Origin: Ignavibacteria bacterium UBA5771
GTDB taxonomy: Bacteria > Bacteroidota > Ignavibacteria > Kapaibacteriales > UBA2268
Direction: 5' to 3'
Assembly: GCA_002418685.1 (NCBI GenBank)
Contig: DIEP01000078.1
Span: 14,365 to 27,820, forward strand
DNA length: 13,456 nucleotides
This document shows positions 6,779 through 13,456 of the stretch, in pieces. Numbering within the stretch: position 1 is the first letter of the stretch; each line of letters opens with the position of its first letter. A program made the translations under genes and the position numbers. The notes under the pieces are model-generated. The model was not told the origin of the DNA and did no database searches. It worked only from the letters and a program-made list of their open reading frames with translations.

Positions 6779-8185
6779 ATGGTAAAAATTCCGCAATTTT
6801 TAATTATAGCTCTTTGGCTTACTTATTTGACGAGTCTTTTCCAAGTATTTTCAATAGCCAGATATGGGGTAACATTGACAGATTTGATAATGGGAGCCAT
6901 AATTATTTGGGTTATATTTCAAATTATAATACAAAAGAAGCCATTCAAATTTCAGAAGGGTATGCTTGCAAATTTGCTTTATCTTTCGGCTTTTGCATCG
7001 CTAATATCGGGAATTGGGTTGATATTTTGGGGTGGGTCAATTGAGATAAATCAATTCGCAAAATCTTTTATTCATTATCTATTTTTAATTTTCTTTACAT
7101 TTATATTTCTCATAGCAGAAACCGATAACGAAGCATTTTATAATACAATAAAAGTTGTGTTAATTGTTGCATTCTTTGTTAATATATTTGGTATTTATCA
7201 AATATTCGCGCGACTTTATGATTTACCTTATGCTTGGATTAAAATAACTAATGTCTCGTTTGAACAACGTGGTATGAAAGAAGTTCAGGGGGAGACTCAA
7301 CAGCTTGCTTTGCAATTCGGAAATTTCTATCGGGCAACTTCAATTTTTCCTGAACCTTCTGCACTTGCTTATTATAATATATTTAATTTGATTTATATTG
7401 TTGTCCCTTTTTTGAAAGGATCAAAACCATTTATAAAAAATCAGATATTAAATTTGATTGTATTTATATCAGTTGTTATAGGATTATTGGCACCATTCTC
7501 TCTTAGTGGTTTAAGTGCTATAATTTTGTTTTTGGTATCCTTAATATTTTTAGAAAAAATTAAGGTTTCAAAATTTATTATACCGCTAGTTCTATTGATA
7601 ACAGTTGTGGTAATCTTTGATATTTATTTTCAAAATATGACACATACAAGCATTATTCAATTATTTTATGAACGTGTCTCAGGTTTGTTATCGACAAAAG
7701 CGGGAATGGATCCACTGTGGGGAGAATCAACTCCAGGAAGGCTTAAATCATTTAAAAATGCTTTTGAATTATTTCTTACATCACCTATAGTAGGGATAGG
7801 GATGGGCAACACTTATTACCATCCTCTATCTCAAATGCGATTTGCTGATTCATCAGCTTTTGCTATTCTCGCAGAAATGGGAATTTTTGGAATTGCTGTT
7901 TTCTTAGCTCTTTTATTTTTTGTAGCTAAAATCGGGCTTTTTATGAGAAAGAAAGAAATTATAAGTATTGTCACGAACGAAAAATTGAAGACAGTTCAAT
8001 TCGTTGTTATATATGTCTGGATTATGTTGATTTATGATGCTTGTTTTCTTGCAGGAATTCACGGCACTCCTTACTTCTGGATGCCTATGGTGATGGTCAT
8101 AGCCACCTATCGCTCTGTTCTCAAAAATCTCGATCAAAATAATCTCGACTTAGATAAATTAAATTTATCCAACTATAAAGTTTAA
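6779..8185 (+). CDS. O-antigen ligase/polymerase-like membrane protein (Wzy_C type)
   Basis: A 468-residue inner-membrane protein with roughly ten or more hydrophobic segments. A larger loop spans about residues 150-190 and another about 280-345. The loop motif RATSIFPEPSALAYY starts at Arg185, and the later SPIVGIGMG segment (from Ser335) is followed by an ELGIFGI-like stretch, AILAEMGIFGIAVF. Both are hallmarks of the Wzy_C superfamily, which includes WaaL ligases, Wzy polymerases and some protein glycosylation ligases. Sequence alone cannot separate these activities. The His often found before the last motif (usually HN) is replaced by Asp-Ser-Ser here. No glycosyltransferases or sugar-nucleotide genes are nearby, so the glycan is unknown. 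The 3' end overlaps leuS by 21 bp. No clear ribosome binding site is seen. Confidence 0.82.
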   Translation: MVKIPQFLIIALWLTYLTSLFQVFSIARYGVTLTDLIMGAIIIWVIFQIIIQKKPFKFQKGMLANLLYLSAFASLISGIGLIFWGGSIEINQFAKSFIHYLFLIFFTFIFLIAETDNEAFYNTIKVVLIVAFFVNIFGIYQIFARLYDLPYAWIKITNVSFEQRGMKEVQGETQQLALQFGNFYRATSIFPEPSALAYYNIFNLIYIVVPFLKGSKPFIKNQILNLIVFISVVIGLLAPFSLSGLSAIILFLVSLIFLEKIKVSKFIIPLVLLITVVVIFDIYFQNMTHTSIIQLFYERVSGLLSTKAGMDPLWGESTPGRLKSFKNAFELFLTSPIVGIGMGNTYYHPLSQMRFADSSAFAILAEMGIFGIAVFLALLFFVAKIGLFMRKKEIISIVTNEKLKTVQFVVIYVWIMLIYDACFLAGIHGTPYFWMPMVMVIATYRSVLKNLDQNNLDLDKLNLSNYKV

Positions 8186-10720
8186 TAATTTATTTGGCAC
8201 ATAAATCACTTTTTTTATTTCTTTATTTTCAATAAATTTTTGAATATTTTCTTCTTTTAATGCTTTCTCGATAATTTCATCTTGCGTGCTATCAATCCTT
8301 GCAATAAGTTTACACCTGATTTTGGAATTCACTTGTATAACTATTTCGATCTCATTTAAAATAGTTTTTTCTTCAATATATTTGGGATAATCCGCATTAA
8401 AAATGGAATCATTATTCCCTAATTTTGACCATAATTCCTCTGCAAAATGAGGAGCAAATGGAGCAAGACATTTCAGAAAATCAATAGCTGCACTATGTGG
8501 GAAATATTCATATTTTGAAAATTCATTGACGCAGATCATCATTTGCGAAATTGCCGTATTGAAACGCAAATGTTCAATATCTTCGCCAACTTTTTTGATT
8601 GTTCGATGCAGATGATATTCTTGCTCATTATTCATCTGAACATCTTGTATCTTATCTGAAAGTTCATCATTCTCATTTATATATAGTCGCCAAATTTTAT
8701 TTAAAAAGCGAGATATTCCTTCTATACCTGTTTCCGACCAGGGTTTGGATTGCTCCAGAGGTCCCAAAAACATCTCGAACAGGCGAAGTGCATCAGCCCC
8801 ATATCCTTCAACTACTTTATCAGGATTCACAACATTATTGAGTGATTTGCTCATTTTCCGCCCATCTGCCCCAAGAATTAGCCCTTGATGGAAAAGTTTA
8901 TGGAAAGGTTCGGGTTCGGAAACATAACCATAATCATAAAGCACTTTATGCCAAAATCGTGCATAAAGCAAGTGCAGAACTGCATGTTCGGCACCACCAA
9001 CATAAAGATCCACACCATTTGGGAGCATCCAATACTGTTCGCTTTCTTTTGAAGCAAAAAAATTGTGATTATTTGGGTCAAGAAATCTCAAATAATACCA
9101 ACAAGAACCTGCCCATTGCGGCATAGTATTAGTTTCATAACGTCCGTGTTTCCCCGTTTTTTTATCAATAAAAGAAATCCATTCAGGTACTTTTGCAAGT
9201 GGAGATTCGCCTGTTCCCGCAGGTTGGAAATCAGTGATTTTTGGCAATTTTAAAGGTAATTCATCTAATTCGAGTGAACGCTTTGTCCCGTCATCAAAGA
9301 AAATAATTGGTATTGGTTCGCCCCAATATCTCTGCCTGGAAAAGAGCCAATCGCGAAGCTTGAATTGAACTTTTGGCTTCCCAATTCCCTTTTCTTCAAG
9401 CCAACGGTTGATTATCTCTTTTGCTTTTAGCGTGGGAATGCCATTGAGCGATACTTCATCGTTTTGTGAATTGATTCCTATGCCATCATAAGATGTGTAA
9501 GCAGCTTTATCTATATCCCAATCAGATTTATCAGCAGGGATAACAACTTGTGCAATCGGCAAACCATATTGCTTCGCAAATTCATAATCTCGCTCATCAT
9601 GACCGGGCACAGCCATAATTGCACCCGTTCCATAATGCCCGAGCACATAATCAGCAATCCAAATTGGAATTTTCTTGTTATTCGCGGGGTTTATCGCATA
9701 GCAACCGGTAAATACTCCTGTTTTTTCTTTTGCAAGCTCAGTTCGTTCAAGGTCAGATTTCTTTGCAGATTCCTCAATATATTTTTTTACACGCTCAGAA
9801 TTTTCTTCGGTTGTAATTTCCAAAACAATTGGAAGTTCGGGGGCTAATACAAGATAAGTAGCACCAAAAATTGTATCGGGTCGTGTTGTGAATACCTTGA
9901 TCTTTTTTGTAGAATTTTCAATTTGAAAAGATATTTCAGCACCTTCGCTACGACCAATCCAATTTTTTTGCATTTCAAGTGTAGATTTAGGCCAATCAAG
10001 CATCTCAAGGTCGTCGAGCAATCTTTGAGCATATTTTGTTATTTTGATCATCCATTGCCGCATTGGTCTACGCTCAACAGTATATCCCTTTTCACGCCAT
10101 TCATCAACTTCCTCATTAGCAAGCACCGTCCCCAATTCCTCACACCAATTTACGGGGATTTCCGCAATATATGAAAGTCGATTTTGATCTATATATTCAT
10201 TAATTTCCTTTTCGTCTTTTAAATTCTCGAGGATGGGCAATTCTGAAATTGGTCGTGCCTTTTGCTGATTATCATCAAACCATGAATTGTAAATCAGAAG
10301 AAACATCCATTGCGTCCATTTGTAATAATCAGGGTCTGTTGTGTTGATTTCCCGAGACCAGTCGAAGCTGAAACCAAGCATTTTCAGTTGTCTGCGAAAA
10401 TTTGCAATATTTGTTTTTGTAGCTTCTTCAGGATGAATTCCTGTCACCATAGAATAACGCTCAGTTGGCAATCCAAAAGCATCAAACCCAATTGGATGCA
10501 ACACGTTGAATCCCTTCATCCGCTTGTATCGTGCAATTATGTCAGTGGCGGTATAGCCTTCGGGATGCCCTATATGAAGTCCTGCTCCACTTGGATAAGG
10601 GAACATATCCAAGATATAATATTTAGGTTTATTTGTATCAATTTCCGTTTTATAAATTTTGTTTTCTTCCCAAAATTTTTGCCATTTGATTTCTATTTCG
10701 TTAAAATTATAATTTGCCAT
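8165..10720 (-). CDS. leuS: Leucyl-tRNA synthetase
   Basis: An 851-residue class I aminoacyl-tRNA synthetase that charges tRNA-Leu with leucine in the cytoplasm. HIGH is at residues 49-52 within PSGAGLHIGHPEG. The CP1 editing domain, which hydrolyses misacylated tRNA, is recognisable by TTRPDTIFGATY and by GHDERDYEFA with its conserved Asp. KMSKS is at residues 622-626, followed by the anticodon-binding and C-terminal domains. The length is normal for bacterial LeuRS and no frame breaks are seen. The start gives the usual YNFNEIEIKWQKFWEE opening; no Shine-Dalgarno is present. It is divergent from the lipoprotein pair and converges with the O-antigen ligase-like gene, sharing its last 21 bp. 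Confidence 0.98.
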   Translation of the reverse strand: MANYNFNEIEIKWQKFWEENKIYKTEIDTNKPKYYILDMFPYPSGAGLHIGHPEGYTATDIIARYKRMKGFNVLHPIGFDAFGLPTERYSMVTGIHPEEATKTNIANFRRQLKMLGFSFDWSREINTTDPDYYKWTQWMFLLIYNSWFDDNQQKARPISELPILENLKDEKEINEYIDQNRLSYIAEIPVNWCEELGTVLANEEVDEWREKGYTVERRPMRQWMIKITKYAQRLLDDLEMLDWPKSTLEMQKNWIGRSEGAEISFQIENSTKKIKVFTTRPDTIFGATYLVLAPELPIVLEITTEENSERVKKYIEESAKKSDLERTELAKEKTGVFTGCYAINPANNKKIPIWIADYVLGHYGTGAIMAVPGHDERDYEFAKQYGLPIAQVVIPADKSDWDIDKAAYTSYDGIGINSQNDEVSLNGIPTLKAKEIINRWLEEKGIGKPKVQFKLRDWLFSRQRYWGEPIPIIFFDDGTKRSLELDELPLKLPKITDFQPAGTGESPLAKVPEWISFIDKKTGKHGRYETNTMPQWAGSCWYYLRFLDPNNHNFFASKESEQYWMLPNGVDLYVGGAEHAVLHLLYARFWHKVLYDYGYVSEPEPFHKLFHQGLILGADGRKMSKSLNNVVNPDKVVEGYGADALRLFEMFLGPLEQSKPWSETGIEGISRFLNKIWRLYINENDELSDKIQDVQMNNEQEYHLHRTIKKVGEDIEHLRFNTAISQMMICVNEFSKYEYFPHSAAIDFLKCLAPFAPHFAEELWSKLGNNDSIFNADYPKYIEEKTILNEIEIVIQVNSKIRCKLIARIDSTQDEIIEKALKEENIQKFIENKEIKKVIYVPNKLLNFIVG

Positions 10721-10802
10721 AATAAAATTTATATCAATCTCTAAATTTTCAAAATTAATAATTTAAAAATTACTTAAATTGAATTTTTTTAAAATTAACA
10801 TT

Positions 10803-12212
10803 ATGAAAATTAAGTTTTTACTAATATTCTTCTCAGTTATTTCTCTCTTATCATCGGGGTTATGGGGTTGCGGAAGCTTAACACGCGAAGAAAAAGATAT
10901 TTATACAATTACTGAGAGGGATACAACCTATCAGCACTTCGTTCGAAATTCTCCCGTTAATCAAAATCAGGGAACTGTCTTTCCATCAAGTCGTGAAGTG
11001 CTTTCCGAACGCAATTCTATACAAAGGGATAGCACTATCACGAGATATTACCCTGATTTTATAAGGATGGGCGTGTTCGAGAGCATTGGAACTATTGGTG
11101 GTAATGCGAATTATGGGATTGGAACAGGCTTATTTGGAGTTTTTATAGATCAGAATACATCGGCATCTTCTCGTGGTGGAAGTGGGAAGATTTTTAATGG
11201 TGGTATTTATAGGTTGGGTATTGGTGAGTGGCGGTTACGATGGTTTCGAGATGCAAAAAATTGGACTATAGGCACATCAATTTACGAGGCACTTCTTCCC
11301 GATGCAAGGTCTGAAAAATATCTAATGAGTACTTTCCCAATTTATATTCGCAAGCGATATTATCTCAGAGAAGAAATCCCTTACATAGCAATCACACCTG
11401 CATTTGGCTTCGGATGGTTCCCATCTCAATATATAAATTTGTCGGGTTCAATTGATGTTGGGTCTATTGGCGGGCTTAATCTTCGTGCATATATTGGATA
11501 TGCCGTTGGATATAATGGCAGTTGGACGCCACAAATAGCAAATAATGACTATACAAAAAAAGAACAAACTGTGAATTTCCCATACATTGGTATTGGTATG
11601 TCTATGCTTGACTTTCTCAACCGCGTCCCCGAAACTTATGTTGAATGGAAAGATCACGAGCATTCAAGCTGGCAAATTGGATGGTTGGGCGGAAGTCTTT
11701 TAACCTCTAATGCACAGTATTCTTCGCTTTCAGATTCATCAAAGACTTTTATCAAGGGATTTGATGTGGAAGTTGCTAGAACAAATGTAGTGCTGCCAAT
11801 TCTCAATAATTCACTTTATGCGGGGACCTCTTTATTCAAATTAATTGTTGTTGGCGATAACAATTGGACAACAAGCGTTCTGCCAATTAGAGTTGGATAT
11901 TGGACAACAATTCTTCAAGATGAACTTACTGCAACTCCATTTTTAGAAATCGGATATTATCCCAATTATTACTTCAATTTGGGCGGAGAATTCAATTTGC
12001 GTATTTCTGATATGTTGGATGTTGGACTTAAAGGGGGATTTATATCTGGCGAAGCAGATAAATTTGAAATTTTTAAATCAGATTCAAAAACTTTCAATTA
12101 TTCAAAATTTTATTTTGGTATATCTTTTAGAATTATAGATAGAATTTTCTTTCCAAAGGAGTTGAGATATAATCGGAAAGATTTGCCAAAACAACCCAAG
12201 CGATATGAATAA
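10803..12212 (+). CDS. Probable outer-membrane-associated lipoprotein, function unknown
   Basis: I do not recognise a family. From the ATG at 10803 the protein has 469 residues. It starts with a lipoprotein-type signal peptide (MKIK, a hydrophobic core, then LWGC with Cys23), which decides against the in-frame TTG at 10779. After a polar stretch (about 25-100) the rest is rich in Gly, Tyr, Trp and Phe. It has many short alternating hydrophobic segments such as YIGIGMSML, EIGYYPNYYFNLGGEFNL and FYFGISFRI, as in beta-barrel or beta-sheet envelope proteins. A likely role is in the outer membrane, but this is inference from composition. It overlaps the next lipoprotein gene by 8 bp (ATGAATAA), suggesting translational coupling, and is divergent from leuS across 82 bp. 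Confidence 0.75.
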   Translation: MKIKFLLIFFSVISLLSSGLWGCGSLTREEKDIYTITERDTTYQHFVRNSPVNQNQGTVFPSSREVLSERNSIQRDSTITRYYPDFIRMGVFESIGTIGGNANYGIGTGLFGVFIDQNTSASSRGGSGKIFNGGIYRLGIGEWRLRWFRDAKNWTIGTSIYEALLPDARSEKYLMSTFPIYIRKRYYLREEIPYIAITPAFGFGWFPSQYINLSGSIDVGSIGGLNLRAYIGYAVGYNGSWTPQIANNDYTKKEQTVNFPYIGIGMSMLDFLNRVPETYVEWKDHEHSSWQIGWLGGSLLTSNAQYSSLSDSSKTFIKGFDVEVARTNVVLPILNNSLYAGTSLFKLIVVGDNNWTTSVLPIRVGYWTTILQDELTATPFLEIGYYPNYYFNLGGEFNLRISDMLDVGLKGGFISGEADKFEIFKSDSKTFNYSKFYFGISFRIIDRIFFPKELRYNRKDLPKQPKRYE

Positions 12213-12816
12213 ATCGGAAAATATTTTAATGGAAATAATTGCTAAGATAAATTTAATTTTATTGATTTTGGTCAGCACAATTTTCTTTTACTCTTGCTCT
12301 ACTGATAAATTGATACTGAATCGTTATAATCTTGACCAATACCAAATAAATGCTCATCTTCTGAACGGAATTGATAAAGCAGTAAAAATCAATGATAATT
12401 CCTTAAAAATTAATGAAGATGCCATTATATCATTGAAAATCGATGATGTAACTCAATATAATTTGGAATTTGATTTATCGCTGCTCAAAGGGAATGAGAT
12501 AATTATGTTTTTAAACACAACACATTATGATTTCAGAGAAAAACCAGATTTAGAAATTATTTTATCTGATAAAGGATATAAAATATCTCAAGGTTCAACT
12601 ATCCTTGCTGAAAGTGATACAATCAAATTTTTACCTAATGAAAATCACCGAATAAAATTCACTTTGGACGCAGCAAAGATGTATTTTACCATAGATTGCA
12701 CCGATTTGCAAATAAATATTCCCCATCAAATATCAACAGAATATGTATTTTTCAAAACAAATTCCCAGACAGCCACTCTGATACGGGGCATCCAATTAAC
12801 GAATTTACGGGAATAG
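12205..12816 (+). CDS. Small probable lipoprotein, function unknown
   Basis: This 203-residue protein belongs to no family I recognise. A hydrophobic signal segment ends in FFYSC (Cys31), a plausible though imperfect lipobox. The remaining 170 residues alternate short hydrophobic and polar runs (for example ISLKIDDVTQYNLEFDLSLL and MYFTIDCTDLQINI), consistent with an all-beta sandwich, possibly lectin-like; that fold is a guess. The ATG at 12205 overlaps the upstream stop. A second in-frame ATG at 12229 would put the Cys at residue 23, exactly as in the upstream lipoprotein, and may be the true start. The two genes are probably cotranscribed and may form one envelope complex. Flagellin follows on the same strand but has its own promoter. 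Confidence 0.7.
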   Translation: MNKSENILMEIIAKINLILLILVSTIFFYSCSTDKLILNRYNLDQYQINAHLLNGIDKAVKINDNSLKINEDAIISLKIDDVTQYNLEFDLSLLKGNEIIMFLNTTHYDFREKPDLEIILSDKGYKISQGSTILAESDTIKFLPNENHRIKFTLDAAKMYFTIDCTDLQINIPHQISTEYVFFKTNSQTATLIRGIQLTNLRE

Positions 12817-12822
12817 GAGATT

Positions 12823-12846
12823 AGATACTTCGACTAAAGTATTTTT
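12823..12846 (+). terminator. Candidate weak intrinsic terminator after the lipoprotein pair
   Basis: ATACTT (12825-12830) pairs with AAGTAT (12837-12842) around a 6-nt loop, extendable by a G-T and an A-T pair, and is followed by a T-run (12842-12846). The stem is AT-rich and weak. It overlaps the -35 box of the flagellin sigma-28 promoter. Confidence 0.3.
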
Positions 12847-12861
12847 CAAAACTACCGATAA
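12835..12861 (+). promoter_or_regulatory. Sigma-28 (FliA) promoter of flagellin
   Basis: TAAAGTAT (12835-12842), exactly 11 bases, then ACCGATAA (12854-12861). The established sigma-28 consensus is TAAAGTTT-N11-GCCGATAA, so the match is 7 of 8 in each box with ideal spacing. It sits 81 bp before the flagellin start, which predicts transcription from about 12868 and a leader of about 75 nt. This is the class of promoter expected for late flagellar genes, active after hook completion releases FliA from its anti-sigma factor. Confidence 0.85.
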
Positions 12862-12883
12862 GTGAATTAACAGGAATAAAAGG

Positions 12884-12898
12884 TTGGCAGGATGCCAA
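12884..12898 (+). promoter_or_regulatory. Leader hairpin with GGA loop, candidate CsrA site 1
   Basis: TTGGCA (12884-12889) and TGCCAA (12893-12898) are perfectly complementary and enclose the three-base loop GGA (12890-12892). CsrA/RsmA dimers prefer GGA presented in a hairpin loop, and the CAGGATG core resembles that consensus. A terminator is unlikely because the hairpin lies inside the predicted flagellin leader and is followed by A-rich rather than T-rich sequence. Confidence 0.45.
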
Positions 12899-12927
12899 AA
12901 AATAATTTTAATGGATTAATTTAATAC

Positions 12928-12937
12928 ACAAGGAGGT
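12928..12937 (+). promoter_or_regulatory. Strong flagellin Shine-Dalgarno inside a CsrA-consensus sequence
   Basis: AGGAGG (12931-12936) lies six bases before the flagellin ATG and is the strongest ribosome binding site in the window. The surrounding ACAAGGAGGT matches the CsrA core ACAnGGAnGT at every fixed position. Binding there would block ribosome access. The ribosome binding site reading is secure; the CsrA reading is a hypothesis, since any AGGAGG contains GGA. Confidence 0.7.
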
Positions 12938-12942
12938 TTGTT

Positions 12943-13456
12943 ATGCCAACTGTATTTTCAAACGAATCGAAAATTCGATCGAATCTTCCCGCAATGAACG
13001 CTTATAATGCGTTGATTTCAATTAACAATGATATCGCAACACGTCAATTACGGCTCTCAACAGGTAAAAGAATCAATTCTGCCGCCGATGACGTCGCTGG
13101 GTATATTACTTCGCGATCTTTGAATGCAAGAAACGAATCACTAAAGAGTGCTCAAAATGCTGTAGGTGAAGCAAAGAACGTTACAGCTATAACGCAAGAC
13201 GCTCTCGATAACATCAACAATTTGCTTACCAAAGTCAAAGAAATGACTGCAACCGCAGCAAGCGGTGCTTTGGGAACAGACGAAAAAGTTGCTCTTGCAA
13301 AAGCAGCATATCGATTGACTGAGCAAATCCAAACTGTTGTTGATGCAACAGTGTTTGGTGGAAAACAATTGCTTGATGGTTCTTTCTCGGGTGAATGGAC
13401 AATTGGATTCAAAGCAAACAATTCAATGCTAACTCTGGAGATTGATTTAAAGAATA
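12943..13456 (+). CDS. Flagellin, N-terminal part (3' end outside window)
   Basis: The frame is open from the ATG at 12943 to the window edge, giving 171 residues of the flagellar filament protein. The conserved N-terminal D0/D1 coiled-coil region is clear: INNDIATRQLRLSTGKRINS, AADDVAGYITSRSLNAR, then the second helix ending in FGGKQLLDGSFSG. Compared with classic flagellins the start carries an N-terminal extension of about ten residues (MPTVFSNESK...) before the usual I-x-x-N-x-x-A-x-N-A pattern. The segment aligned with the TLR5-recognised R-E-L-A-V-Q reads KEMTAT. Flagellin is exported by the flagellar type III system without a cleaved signal. A sigma-28 promoter and a strong ribosome binding site precede it. 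Variable and C-terminal regions are not visible, so copy number and class cannot be judged. Confidence 0.95.
   Translation, partial: MPTVFSNESKIRSNLPAMNAYNALISINNDIATRQLRLSTGKRINSAADDVAGYITSRSLNARNESLKSAQNAVGEAKNVTAITQDALDNINNLLTKVKEMTATAASGALGTDEKVALAKAAYRLTEQIQTVVDATVFGGKQLLDGSFSGEWTIGFKANNSMLTLEIDLKN

Noticed and set aside
8599..10744. Several plus-strand open frames opposite leuS
   Set aside because: They are antisense shadows of a complete leucyl-tRNA synthetase gene and show no recognisable protein features.
10724..10754. Bacteroidota-like promoter for leuS on the minus strand (TTTG, 18 bp, TAAATTTT)
   Set aside because: It would place the transcription start almost on the ATG, making a leaderless mRNA, and the -7 box lacks the final G in a very AT-rich stretch.
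10779..10802. TTG start for the first lipoprotein
   Set aside because: The extension would put extra residues before a well-formed lipoprotein signal peptide that begins at the ATG at 10803.
12884..12898. Hairpin read as terminator of the lipoprotein unit
   Set aside because: It lies downstream of the sigma-28 promoter, inside the flagellin leader, and is followed by A residues instead of a T-run.
13141..13421. Minus-strand open frames opposite flagellin
   Set aside because: Flagellin on the plus strand is unmistakable and the antisense frames show only Ser- and Cys-rich artefactual composition.

Overview
The window is AT-rich, densely coded and free of mobile elements, and reads as an ordinary chromosomal stretch. 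The probable source is a flagellated member of the Bacteroidota/Ignavibacteria/Kapabacteria side of the FCB group. This is inferred from low-GC coding style, mostly absent Shine-Dalgarno sites, a TAnnTTTG-type promoter box, the small multi-subunit form of PurL, two short lipoproteins and a flagellin gene. No 16S or marker search was possible, so the placement is tentative.

Layout from left to right. The C-terminal half of MutL (1-756) is cut by the window edge and is followed 1 bp later by a membrane M48/Ste24-type zinc protease (758-1996). A 387-bp gap with AT-rich dyads leads to purL (2384-4618). A 228-bp gap then holds a hairpin, a degenerate palindromic repeat and tRNA-Leu(UAG) (4847-4928), which sits 18 bp before the trigger factor gene tig (4947-6389). 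Convergent to tig is clpS (6396-6716, minus). Divergent from clpS is an O-antigen ligase/polymerase-like membrane protein (6779-8185), whose 3' end overlaps that of leuS (8165-10720, minus) by 21 bp. Divergent from leuS are two probable lipoproteins of unknown function (10803-12212 and 12205-12816) whose reading frames overlap. The window ends inside a flagellin gene (from 12943).

Most of the content is housekeeping: mismatch repair, purine synthesis, leucyl-tRNA supply (tRNA-Leu and LeuRS, not adjacent), and protein folding and N-degron turnover (trigger factor and ClpS, tail to tail). The most interesting part is the 126-bp leader of the flagellin gene. It carries a near-perfect sigma-28 promoter (TAAAGTAT-N11-ACCGATAA), a hairpin with GGA as its loop, and a strong AGGAGG ribosome binding site embedded in a perfect match to the CsrA site consensus (ACAAGGAGGT). 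This matches the architecture of CsrA-controlled flagellin leaders known from Bacillus subtilis hag. The second most notable feature is a His/Glu/Asp-rich stretch inside the trigger factor PPIase region, plus a long acidic tail. I found no CRISPR array, insertion sequence, prophage or obvious new multi-gene system.
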